Shown here: positions 56,213-63,164 of the stretch, piece by piece | How the letters are laid out: each line of letters opens with the position of its first letter | Numbering within the stretch: position 1 is the stretch's first letter | Source: an uncultured Prevotella sp. | Lineage (GTDB): Bacteria; Bacteroidota; Bacteroidia; Bacteroidales; Bacteroidaceae | DNA: 64,000 nucleotides | Direction of reading: 5' to 3' | Assembly (NCBI GenBank): GCA_934202525.1 | Contig: CAKPYB010000004.1 | Coordinates: 65,758 to 129,757, forward strand | Position numbers and translations under genes: made by a program | Notes under the pieces: generated by a model | Told to the model about the DNA's origin: nothing | The model's input: the letters and a program-made list of their open reading frames with translations, nothing else | The model's database searches: none

Positions 56213-57310
56213 TTACTTCATTATTTCCCCATTCTCTACATAGAATATCGTATGATCTCCCTGCATGTTCTGGAGAATCTTATCCAAATGATCACGGTTC
56301 GTATCCGTAATAAAAATCTGTCCGAAATGGTCACCGGCAACCAGTTTCACAATAGCCTCAACCCGCTGAGCATCCAACTTATCGAAAATATCATCTAAGA
56401 GGAGCAAAGGAAGTGTATTGGAACTCGTGCGTTGCAGGAAGGTAAATTGAGCCAGTTTCAGGGCAATCACAAAAGTTTTGTTCTGCCCCTGACTTCCCTC
56501 TCTCTTCATCGGATAATCACCGAGAAGAAACTCCAGGTCGTCACGGTGAACACCATGCAGCGAATACCCTACAGCACGGTCCTTAAACCGGTCGCGCTGG
56601 ATAACATCCAGCAAAGGACCTCTCTGGCAATGAGAAACATAGTGAAGACGGACCTGCTCCTTATCACCCGAAATCTGCTGATAAATCTGCTGAAACAGCG
56701 GAACCAGTTCGTCAACGAAAGCCTGCCGTTTCCGGTACAGCAATTCACCATTACTCGCCATCTGCTGTTCCCAAAGTTCCAGCAGCGTAATATCAGGCTC
56801 CTCCTCCATTTTCAGCAAAGCATTTCTCTGTTGCAAAGCCTTATTATAGTTGGATAAAGCCTCTATATAAGAGTAATCATACTGAGAGATGACCACATCC
56901 ATCAGTTTTCTGCGCTCTTCACTCCCCCCTTCTATCAGAGAAACATCAGATGGAGAAACCAGAATCAGAGGGATAAGCCCAATATGTTGCGAAAGACGCT
57001 TATACTCCTTCTTGTTTCTCTTGAAATGCTTCTTGGTGCCCCGTTTCATGCCACAGTAAACATTCTCTATCTCCCCCTTATCATTATCATAATTTCCCTC
57101 CAGCATAAAGAAAGGCTCATCATGAGTAATAATCTGGGAATCGATAGAATTATAGGCACTCCTACAGAAAGAGAGATAGTAGATGGCATCAAGGAAATTA
57201 GTCTTTCCCATGCCATTATGTCCTATCAGACAATTGATTTTGGGCGACAACTCCAGATTGGCGCTCTTTATATTTTTAAAGTTAATAATGGAAATATTCT
57301 TTAAAATCAT
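56213..57310 (-). CDS. recF: DNA replication and repair protein RecF
   Basis: This 365-residue SMC-like ATPase has Walker A LIGHNGMGKTNFLDAIYYL (30-37 core), a signature-type region (YPMKREGSQGQNKTFVIALKLA) and Walker B LPLLLLDDIFDKLD. It loads RecA at gaps together with RecO and RecR. The start at 57310 (MILKNISIINFKNI) is supported by the promoter at 57334-57364; the longer upstream frame is AT-rich and lies across that promoter. It forms an operon with DUF721. Confidence 0.94.
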   Translation of the reverse strand: MILKNISIINFKNIKSANLELSPKINCLIGHNGMGKTNFLDAIYYLSFCRSAYNSIDSQIITHDEPFFMLEGNYDNDKGEIENVYCGMKRGTKKHFKRNKKEYKRLSQHIGLIPLILVSPSDVSLIEGGSEERRKLMDVVISQYDYSYIEALSNYNKALQQRNALLKMEEEPDITLLELWEQQMASNGELLYRKRQAFVDELVPLFQQIYQQISGDKEQVRLHYVSHCQRGPLLDVIQRDRFKDRAVGYSLHGVHRDDLEFLLGDYPMKREGSQGQNKTFVIALKLAQFTFLQRTSSNTLPLLLLDDIFDKLDAQRVEAIVKLVAGDHFGQIFITDTNRDHLDKILQNMQGDHTIFYVENGEIMK

Positions 57311-57333
57311 AGTCTCTTTTCTGCTTTTATAGT

Positions 57334-57364
57334 GCAAAGTTAGCAGAAAAAGAGGAAAAAACAA
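57334..57364 (-). promoter_or_regulatory. Promoter of recF-DUF721
   Basis: On the minus strand, TTG (plus 57362-57364), 19-bp spacer and TAACTTTGC (plus 57334-57342). Confidence 0.72.
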
Positions 57365-57405
57365 AAAAAATAGGCTAGAAATTTCAATAATTGAATAAAA
57401 TTGAG

Positions 57406-57459
57406 TAAATTTGCAGAAGTTTAGCGGCATTCCACAATTTGAAAGCTAACTTTCTATTG
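57406..57459 (+). promoter_or_regulatory. -7 box and leader hairpin of the TPR-protein gene
   Basis: TAAATTTG at 57406-57413 lacks a clear TTG 20 bp upstream. The leader hairpin at 57435-57459 (CAATTTGAAAG against CTTTCTATTG) resembles in sequence and shape the hairpin in the thiE leader at 42295-42320. Confidence 0.5.
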
Positions 57460-57519
57460 AACAGATTGCCCCAAAACCAGAAACGAAAAAGTATAGAATA
57501 ATAAAAAAGCAAAATAAAA

Positions 57520-58215
57520 ATGGCAAACAACAACGTACAGGCTCAGGAAACAGAGAGCCTAAACATTCGTGAGGCCTTCTTCTTGAAGAACAAGAAGGCA
57601 ATTATCATTGCAGTAGTAGCTATCATTGTTATCATTGCAGGTGTATTCGGTTATGTATCTCAGATCTCAGGTCCTCGTGAGGACAAGGCTAGCACTATGC
57701 TTGCTAAGGGTCAGACCTACTTTGCTAACCAGATGTATGAGCAGGCATTGAAGGGTGATGGCGCTGGCTATGTAGGTTTTACTAAGATTGCTGACGAATA
57801 CAGCAGCACAGATGCAGGTAACCTGGCAAACCTCTATGCAGGTCTTTGCTATGCAAACCTCGGCAAATGGGCAGAAGCTCAGAAGAGTCTGGAAGCTTTC
57901 TCTTCAGAAGACGACCAGATGATCAGTCCTGCTGCTGAATCTGCCTTAGGTGATGCTTATGCGCATCTCAACCAGCTCGACAAGGCTGTAGATGCTTTCA
58001 AGAAGGCTGCTTCTATGGCTGACAGCAAGGCCGAGGATGGTACAAACAACAGTCTTTCTCCTACATTCATTATCAAGGCTGGCGAGATTCTCGAAAGCCA
58101 GGGTAAGAAAGACGAAGCTTTGAAGCTTTATCAGGATGCTAAGAAGAAGTATGTTAACGCTATGCTCGTACAGAGTGGCGAAATCGACAAGTACATCGAG
58201 CGCGCTTCTAACTAA
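57520..58215 (+). CDS. Membrane-anchored tetratricopeptide-repeat protein
   Basis: This 231-residue protein has one membrane helix (about 28-46, AIIIAVVAIIVIIAGVFGYV) with a short cytoplasmic N terminus. TPR-like helical pairs follow (ANLYAGLCYANLGKWAEAQKSLEAF; SALGDAYAHLNQLDKAVDAFKKA; AGEILESQGKKDEALKLYQDA). The layout resembles YfgM-type ancillary chaperone subunits. Codons are biased as for a well-expressed gene. It precedes ribH by 28 bp. The exact function is unknown. Confidence 0.82.
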   Translation: MANNNVQAQETESLNIREAFFLKNKKAIIIAVVAIIVIIAGVFGYVSQISGPREDKASTMLAKGQTYFANQMYEQALKGDGAGYVGFTKIADEYSSTDAGNLANLYAGLCYANLGKWAEAQKSLEAFSSEDDQMISPAAESALGDAYAHLNQLDKAVDAFKKAASMADSKAEDGTNNSLSPTFIIKAGEILESQGKKDEALKLYQDAKKKYVNAMLVQSGEIDKYIERASN

Positions 58216-58243
58216 TCTGTACTGATAACAATTCGAAATCAAT

Positions 58244-58720
58244 ATGGCAACAGCACTTCATAATTTATCTGAATACGACTTTACTAAAATACCAGACGCC
58301 AGTAACATGTGCTTTGGTATCGTTGTAGCAGAATGGAATCCTGAGATAACGGGCGCTTTGCTCGACGGAGCAGTAAAAACACTCGAAAAACATGGAGCTC
58401 TCACTGAGAATATCCATGTGAAAACTGTTCCAGGCAGCTTTGAGCTTATCTATGGAGCCCATCAAATGGTTTTGAATGGCGGCTATGATGCAGTCATCAT
58501 TTTAGGTAGTGTGATACGTGGTGAAACTCCTCACTTCGATTACATCTGCGAGGGTGTTACCTACGGAATTGCCCGTCTGAATGCTACTCAGGAAATTCCT
58601 GTTATCTATGGTCTCTTGACTACCAACGATCTGCAGCAGGCTAAGGATCGTAGCGGCGGCAAGTTGGGTAACAAGGGTGATGAGTGTGCTATAGATGCTA
58701 TCAAGATGGCTAAGTTCTAG
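58244..58720 (+). CDS. ribH: 6,7-dimethyl-8-ribityllumazine synthase
   Basis: This 158-residue protein has [35 protein letters not shown], and [22 protein letters not shown] with the catalytic histidine. It condenses ribityl-aminouracil with dihydroxybutanone phosphate, the penultimate step to riboflavin. It follows the TPR gene by 28 bp. No FMN riboswitch is visible upstream. Confidence 0.96.
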   Translation: MATALHNLSEYDFTKIPDASNMCFGIVVAEWNPEITGALLDGAVKTLEKHGALTENIHVKTVPGSFELIYGAHQMVLNGGYDAVIILGSVIRGETPHFDYICEGVTYGIARLNATQEIPVIYGLLTTNDLQQAKDRSGGKLGNKGDECAIDAIKMAKF

Positions 58721-58776
58721 TCTTCACAACGAGAGTTGACAAACTGAATGTTATATATATAATAAGGTATAAGCAT

Positions 58777-59157
58777 ATGAAACTCTACCAGCTATTGCAG
58801 TCGTTTGAATTTGAAGAGATATTTCCAACAGTCAATGTGATGTTTCCAAATGCACAGTTGCATCGCGATATTTTTGAAAAAGCATTCGATATGCTTTGCA
58901 ATATCCAACCTATCACATCCAAAAAGGTTATCAAGTTTGAACTGATGGAAGATCCCAACTCAAATGATATGTTTGTTGGAGCAAATGATAGCTGTTTCCA
59001 GTCCACATGGGATGTATGCCTGGGAAAGGAAATCAAAAAAGGCAAAGGCGCTGATCTGAATGATGTAGAACTGGCAGCCAACTGCTTACTCAATGTTCTT
59101 TTCATCGGACGTCATCCTCAAGGATTTGACAAGGACTACAAAAAGTTATTGAAATAA
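58777..59157 (+). CDS. Hypothetical protein, Bacteroidota-type
   Basis: This 126-residue soluble protein starts MKLYQLLQSFEFEEIFPTVN and includes SCFQSTWDVCLGKEIKKGKGADLNDVELAANCLLNVLFIGRHP. I do not recognise it firmly; it resembles small uncharacterised Bacteroidota proteins (possibly DUF6557). It lies 56 bp after ribH on the same strand and before the large palindrome at 59201. No signal or membrane segment is seen. Confidence 0.7.
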   Translation: MKLYQLLQSFEFEEIFPTVNVMFPNAQLHRDIFEKAFDMLCNIQPITSKKVIKFELMEDPNSNDMFVGANDSCFQSTWDVCLGKEIKKGKGADLNDVELAANCLLNVLFIGRHPQGFDKDYKKLLK

Positions 59158-59200
59158 ACTATCTTTAAAGGGTAAAAAGGCTTTTAAAGGTAAAAAAGTA

Positions 59201-59270
59201 AAAAGGTAAAAAGGTAAAAAGAGCCTAGCGGAATGTAAGCTAGGGTGCTCTTTTTACCTTTTTACCTTTT
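59201..59270. terminator. Long perfect palindrome between convergent genes
   Basis: A 24-bp perfect stem (59201-59224 with 59247-59270) is built from AAAAAGGT repeats. The apical CTAGC/GCTAG stem lies at 59225-59229 and 59239-59243, and weaker pairing extends outward. T runs on both strands make it a bidirectional terminator for the hypothetical gene at 58777 and the DUF4248 gene. Confidence 0.8.
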
Positions 59271-59297
59271 TACCCTTTTACCTTTTTAACATTCTCT

Positions 59298-59522
59298 TTA
59301 TGCCCCCGGCTCGCCCAGATATTCGAAGATGGTGGATACCTGGCGGGGAGGGAAATACTGGCTACGCTCCTGGTAGCCTAGGCGCTGCAGCTCGTTCCAG
59401 AGAGGCACGCAACGCTTGATCCATACCATGATATGACGGCGCGCTGTCGCCCCGTCGGTTGTGTCGGGAAAGTAGAGCAGACCGAGTTCGGTCTTGCTGT
59501 ACATACGTTGGGGATAATTCAT
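59298..59522 (-). CDS. DUF4248 family protein
   Basis: This 74-residue protein has YSKTELGLLYFPDT, a central HIMVWIKRCVPLWNELQRLGY and the C-terminal VSTIFEYLGEPG, as in the Bacteroidota DUF4248 family. The family has a helix-turn-helix-like look and often accompanies replication or VirE-type genes, HU-like proteins and amidases. It starts 14 bp after the Rep-like gene on the same strand, so the two are one operon. Function unknown. Confidence 0.85.
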   Translation of the reverse strand: MNYPQRMYSKTELGLLYFPDTTDGATARRHIMVWIKRCVPLWNELQRLGYQERSQYFPPRQVSTIFEYLGEPGA

Positions 59523-59536
59523 AAGCTTTATATTTT

Positions 59537-60658
59537 TTACAGTCCTTCTACACCATGATCCTTAAAGAAACCTACCATGGCTGTGGTCATATAGCCACCC
59601 GTGTTCATCTTCTTGTTCGAACGCCTGCAGTTGGCTATGTAATAATCCTTTCGCTGGAAAAAGTCCTCCAGGTCGCCAATCATATCTAACCTGAGATAGC
59701 CGCTCAACTGCTCAGCCTTCTTCTCGCTCACATCATAATTGCATTGCAGCCGGAGTTTCAGTTTGCTCCGCTGCCCTCTCAGTTCGCTGCTCACTTCTCC
59801 ACCCTCTGCAGTTTCGCCTGAAGTGCGACGGTCGTGCAGGGTAAAGGTGATGTGTTCGGGCAGGTGATGCTTCACTTTTTCACCCTCTTCCAGAAAGAAA
59901 GGCTTATAGGTAAGATACTGGTCGATGATGCGGTTCCGGTAAAGGCGCTTGAGGTCTTTGCAGGCGAAAGTCAGACATTTTCTGTCCAGTTCCGACCAGG
60001 TCTTGTAGTAATCTTCCCTGCCATGCATCAGTTGCTGGAAATGCGCCGTTTTGCTGATGGTGAATCCATTTGCAGCCCAGCAGTTCATGATGAGATATAA
60101 CTTGATGCTCGATGCGCTGCGGCATTGGTTGATGGCATTGAGGTCGATATGGCTGACTCCCTTGTCATAATTGTAGAAAAACCGTATCACGTTGTTGTCG
60201 AAGCGGAATTTTACCATCCAGTTCTTGTGCCGGTCTTGGTATATCTCACTCTTAAACAGGCATGCAAACTTCCGGTAGTATGTCTGGTCGCCCTGCTTGA
60301 ACGGTAGCTGGATGGGTTGCGATTCTATACGCTGGATGGCATCGCGCAATTGCGGATAATGGTGAGCACCATAAGGAAACTCCGACAGTTTCATGATGAC
60401 ATCGGTGTGGCCTGCAGCTCTCTGTTCTGCGGTGAAGCCATTAAAAGTCTGTGAAGTTAATCGATAAGGGATTACATAGCCCAAGATTGCTTTCTGGGCA
60501 TGCCTGATAATCTGTAGAACGATTTTGAGTTCTACCACAGAATAGTTCTGGTAAGACAATCCCTGTACGCCAAGGATGGCTATCAGTTGTTTCTCTTGTT
60601 GATTTGTCTGAGGGAAGGACTGCTGTCCGCCCGGAGGCTGTTGATTTCGTTGTTCCAT
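59537..60658 (-). CDS. Rep_3-like (iteron-binding) replication initiation protein
   Basis: This 373-residue protein has a Gln-rich N terminus. Two winged-helix-like halves follow: SYQNYSVVELKIVLQIIRHAQKAI near 34-57, and SASSIKLYLIMNCWAANGFTISKTAHFQQLM then DYYKTWSELDRKCLTFACKDLKRLYRN near 180-245. This is the layout of Rep_3/RepE-type plasmid initiators. Such proteins bind iterons and open the origin. A nine-unit 22-bp repeat array lies about 730 bp upstream. It heads an operon with DUF4248 behind a promoter at 61018 and a 350-nt leader. The family call is by motif only; a related Bacteroidota initiator-like family is the alternative. Confidence 0.62.
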   Translation of the reverse strand: MEQRNQQPPGGQQSFPQTNQQEKQLIAILGVQGLSYQNYSVVELKIVLQIIRHAQKAILGYVIPYRLTSQTFNGFTAEQRAAGHTDVIMKLSEFPYGAHHYPQLRDAIQRIESQPIQLPFKQGDQTYYRKFACLFKSEIYQDRHKNWMVKFRFDNNVIRFFYNYDKGVSHIDLNAINQCRSASSIKLYLIMNCWAANGFTISKTAHFQQLMHGREDYYKTWSELDRKCLTFACKDLKRLYRNRIIDQYLTYKPFFLEEGEKVKHHLPEHITFTLHDRRTSGETAEGGEVSSELRGQRSKLKLRLQCNYDVSEKKAEQLSGYLRLDMIGDLEDFFQRKDYYIANCRRSNKKMNTGGYMTTAMVGFFKDHGVEGL

Positions 60659-60669
60659 ATTCGTTTTTC

Positions 60670-61012
60670 TGTTTAAATCGTTAGTGGCCTACCGATTGGG
60701 GCAAGTCTTTGTTGTTGTTTATTGAAAACCGGCATGGAATTGGAGTAAGATTAAACATAACAAGATAAATGAACAATCACAAAGGAAAGTTTTTCCACCA
60801 TCGTTCTTGCTTCCAAAAATAACCTTACTACGCATCCATGCCGATAAATCATTATCAAATTTATCAGGCATAGAATGCCCTGTAAGGATTACCTTTTGGT
60901 CACTCACTTTTCAGGGTGGAAAGTCCTACTCAATGAGCTATGTTCTAATCCTTAACCGAAAGCATATCCCGGTGTCCTTCATCGGGAGGAGAATCGCATT
61001 CTCCGCGCTTTC
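60670..61012 (-). ncRNA. Long structured leader RNA of the Rep-like gene (candidate cis or trans RNA)
   Basis: The promoter at 61018-61049 gives a minus-strand RNA of about 350 nt before the Rep start codon. Read on minus it contains GGAGAAT/ATTCTCC, TCCCG/CGGGA, CCCTG/CAGGG, a long-range AAGGATTA/TAATCCTT, CTTTCCACC with GGTGGAAA, and a stem of about 16 pairs joining 60833-60850 and 60859-60878 with small bulges. That is far more pairing than ordinary leader sequence shows. No convincing coding sequence is seen. I cannot name an RNA family. Confidence 0.5.
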
Positions 61013-61017
61013 ATGAT

Positions 61018-61049
61018 GCAAAAGTAATATTTATTTCAGACTTATGCAA
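61018..61049 (-). promoter_or_regulatory. Promoter of the Rep leader transcript
   Basis: On the minus strand, TTG (plus 61047-61049), exactly 20-bp spacer and TACTTTTGC (plus 61018-61026). Confidence 0.78.
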
Positions 61050-61128
61050 ATTTTTGAAGAGAAAAATGCATTTTAGTGGCTGATTTGTTGAAAAAAAAAT
61101 CTTTTTCCTCACGTATTACGTATAGTGT

Positions 61129-61342
61129 AAAAGGTGTAAATGTATATATATAATATACTTGGTATAGTATAGGAAAGAAAATTATTGTCTAACCATCTGA
61201 TATTCAGTACCTTGTATTTTTATGATTTGCCCTGGTAGTCATTCGGGCATATCAGAAAACACATGATTGGCCCTGATGGTACCTATTATTGGCCCTCATG
61301 GTACCCTCTGAAAGACTAAATTGCCCTGATAGTCATTGCCCA
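61129..61342. repeat. AT-rich stretch and second repeat family (TTGSCCTNRTRGT)x4
   Basis: 61129-61190 is strongly AT-rich (TATATATATAATATAC), resembling a DNA-unwinding element. Right of it are four copies of a TTGGCCCTGATGGT-like sequence at 61227, 61267, 61289 and 61321, two of them 22 bp apart. No gene is visible. Function as origin parts is inferred from the neighbouring iterons. Confidence 0.65.
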
Positions 61343-61390
61343 CCCAAATGAGGTGAAAAAATGATGTGCTTCCGTTTACCAACTGAAGCG

Positions 61391-61588
61391 GCTGAGCTGG
61401 GTTAAGGATATGGCTGAACTGGGTTACGCAGACGGCTGGACTCGCTTACGCAGACGGCTGGACTCGCTGATTGAGCCACTTGAGTAATCTGATTGAGCCA
61501 CTTGAGTAAGCTGACTGAGCCACTTGAATAAGTTAACTGAGCCACTTGAATAAGTTAACTGAGCCACTTGAATATTCTGCTGCATACG
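61391..61588. repeat. Iteron array: nine contiguous 22-bp units
   Basis: Units start at 61391, 61413, 61435, 61457, 61479, 61501, 61523, 61545 and 61567 with no gaps. The first four share GCTGRRCTSGSTTA. The later ones share CTTGARTAAG and end ACTGAGCCA, and the two at 61523 and 61545 are identical. A degenerate tenth unit may precede at 61369. The 22-bp period (two helical turns) and nearby Rep-like gene fit an iteron origin. The unit sequence drifts gradually across the array. Confidence 0.85.
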
Positions 61589-61752
61589 CTTGCGTGCAAA
61601 AGTATACATAATTGAGCCAAATAGAGCACAACAGGTACTTATCGTACCAAAGTGGACAAGTGGGGCACCGCCGATGTTGTATCTTTGTATCAGCATTCGG
61701 GAAGAGACCGGTGCACAACATGATTATTCACAATTTTAAAATTTTATGTATT

Positions 61753-62337
61753 ATGGCAATTAATTACAGTTTAGTAAAGCTTTCGTCAAAATTTGGTGAC
61801 AAAGCAGGAGTTCCTCTTTTCTACGCCCGTGCTCAGATGAAAGACTCCATTTCGCTCAAGCAGTTTGCGAAGTTGATCTCTATGCAGACCACCGTATCCT
61901 ATGCGGATGTAACAGCCGTTCTGGTCAGTATGCAGGAGAACATGGTCATCGAGTTGCAGCGTGGCAACCAGATTGATTTCGGCGAGTTGGGCAAGTTCCG
62001 CCTCCAGCTTACCTGTGAGGGTGCGGCAACCGCAGCCGAATTCAAGAGCGACATCAACATCAAGGGTGTGAACATCCAGTTTATCCCGGGCAGCGATCTT
62101 GCCAATATCTTTACGGGTATGGAGTTTGAGCAGGTTGCATCTCGTGCCGTACAGAAGGCTGCCCTCAAGGCTGAGAAGGAGGGTGCCAAGACCCTCGACA
62201 TCGAGGAGGCTAAGAAAAAGCCTAACAAGGACAATGCTTCTTCTGGAGACAATACCAGCGGCGGCAACACTTCTGGCGAGCAGACCGGCGGCACAGGCAG
62301 CACTGGCAACGGTGACACTGGAGACGGATTAGAATAA
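61753..62337 (+). CDS. HU-like DNA-binding protein of the Bacteroidota histone-like type
   Basis: This 194-residue protein starts MAINYSLVKLSSKFGDK and carries the HU core (ISLKQFAKLISMQTTVSYADVTAVLVSMQENMVIELQRGNQIDFGELGKFRLQL) to about residue 120. A low-complexity tail of Lys, Ser, Gly, Asn and Thr (about 150-194) follows. It bends DNA and may assist origin opening at the iterons just upstream. The start at 61753 matches the family; the longer frame from 61612 has no family match. A TATCTTTG box at 61680-61687 is the likely -7 element. Confidence 0.88.
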   Translation: MAINYSLVKLSSKFGDKAGVPLFYARAQMKDSISLKQFAKLISMQTTVSYADVTAVLVSMQENMVIELQRGNQIDFGELGKFRLQLTCEGAATAAEFKSDINIKGVNIQFIPGSDLANIFTGMEFEQVASRAVQKAALKAEKEGAKTLDIEEAKKKPNKDNASSGDNTSGGNTSGEQTGGTGSTGNGDTGDGLE

Positions 62338-62362
62338 TTAACCTTTTAAAACAGAATAGATT

Positions 62363-62467
62363 ATGACAGAAAAGAACAAACAGAAATGGAATGAGATTAT
62401 CAAGTTTGCAGTAACCGTACTGACAGCTCTCCTCGGGGCGTTGGGCGTTTCGGCAGGTGGACTTTAG
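62363..62467 (+). CDS. Smalltalk protein (34 residues)
   Basis: This tiny gene encodes MTEKNKQKWNEIIKFAVTVL and a further 14 residues ending in GVSAGGL: a charged N terminus and one hydrophobic helix (about 13-31). It matches the Bacteroidota smalltalk family in length, sequence style and position between an HU-like gene and an amidase. Function is unknown. One membrane helix next to an amidase gene recalls a holin-endolysin pair, which is a guess. Confidence 0.82.
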   Translation: MTEKNKQKWNEIIKFAVTVLTALLGALGVSAGGL

Positions 62468-62471
62468 AAGG

Positions 62472-62906
62472 ATGCCTATGAGAGACATCGATATGATAGT
62501 GGTGCATTGCAGCGGTAGCCGCTGCGATCACCGTTATACGATGAAGATGCTGCGCTACGACCATGTTCATAACAACGGCTGGACTGACATCGGCTACCAT
62601 TTCTACATCACGTTGGATGGAGTGGTGCATGCGTGTCGCCCGGTAGAGCGTATGGGCTCTCATGCCCTCGGTTACAATGCGCACAGCATAGGCATCTGTT
62701 ACGAGGGTGGTCTTTCGCCATCGGGCTGCATCAGCGACACCCGCACGCCTGAGCAGAAGGAGGCGATGAAGCATCTGATTCAGGAACTTCACCACCGTTT
62801 TCCGGGCATCCGTACCATCCTGGGGCATCGCGATTTGCCTGGCGTTCAGAAAGCCTGTCCGTGTTTTGATGCCACGAAGCTCCAGTACCTCCTGGATGCT
62901 TCCTGA
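62472..62906 (+). CDS. N-acetylmuramoyl-L-alanine amidase (amidase_2 / T7 lysozyme-like)
   Basis: This 144-residue protein has IVVHCSG (zinc His12), GYHFYITLDGVVHACRPVERMGSHALGYNAHSIGICYEGG, and the distal zinc ligands in TILGHRDLPGVQKACPCFDA (His and Cys). It cleaves the amide bond between MurNAc and L-Ala in peptidoglycan. No signal peptide is seen, as for phage endolysins. The ATG at 62472 is preferred; a GTG at 62457 would overlap the smalltalk stop codon. A terminator follows at 62967. Confidence 0.92.
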   Translation: MPMRDIDMIVVHCSGSRCDHRYTMKMLRYDHVHNNGWTDIGYHFYITLDGVVHACRPVERMGSHALGYNAHSIGICYEGGLSPSGCISDTRTPEQKEAMKHLIQELHHRFPGIRTILGHRDLPGVQKACPCFDATKLQYLLDAS

Positions 62907-62966
62907 TCCTCTCAAATTAAGAGGGCTTTTCATGAGCAGAAATCCTCTGAATTTATTTAACAAGTT

Positions 62967-63000
62967 AGGGCGCATCCAATCCGGATGCGCCCTTTTTCTT
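62967..63000 (+). terminator. Terminator of the HU-smalltalk-amidase operon
   Basis: AGGGCGCATCC at 62967-62977 pairs with GGATGCGCCCT at 62983-62993, followed by TTTTCTTTG. Confidence 0.9.
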
Positions 63001-63018
63001 TGTCGTCATATTTCTTTC

Positions 63019-63074
63019 ATTCAACACTCAACATTCAACATTCAACACTCAACACTCAACATTCAACACTCAAC
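63019..63074. repeat. 7-bp tandem repeat (AYTCAAC)x8
   Basis: Eight contiguous units, ATTCAAC or ACTCAAC, in irregular order, between the terminator and the Rpn-like gene. The same core occurs in the array at 9382-9423. No spacers are present. Confidence 0.85.
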
Positions 63075-63112
63075 ATTCTCTAACTTTTTCTGTAACTTTT
63101 CCTAGAAAACTC

Positions 63113-63144
63113 TTGCAGATATGAAAATAAAACCGTAACTTTGC
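63113..63144 (+). promoter_or_regulatory. Promoter of the Rpn-like gene
   Basis: TTG at 63113-63115, 20-bp spacer and TAACTTTG at 63136-63143, about 20 bp before the start codon. Confidence 0.78.
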
Positions 63145-63164
63145 GCTATAGAATTTTAAAACAG

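Noticed and set aside
60719..61016. Short frames on both strands in the Rep leader
   Set aside because: They have unlikely composition and poor starts, and the region is better explained as structured leader RNA.
61391..61588. CRISPR array
   Set aside because: The units are contiguous with no spacers, the sequence drifts between units, and there are no cas genes nearby.
61424..61696. 90-residue minus-strand frame with repeated VAQ/YSSGS peptides
   Set aside because: The peptide repeats arise from reading through the 22-bp iterons; no promoter or start context fits.
63019..63074. CRISPR or attachment-site repeats
   Set aside because: Only 7-bp units without spacers; a simple tandem repeat.
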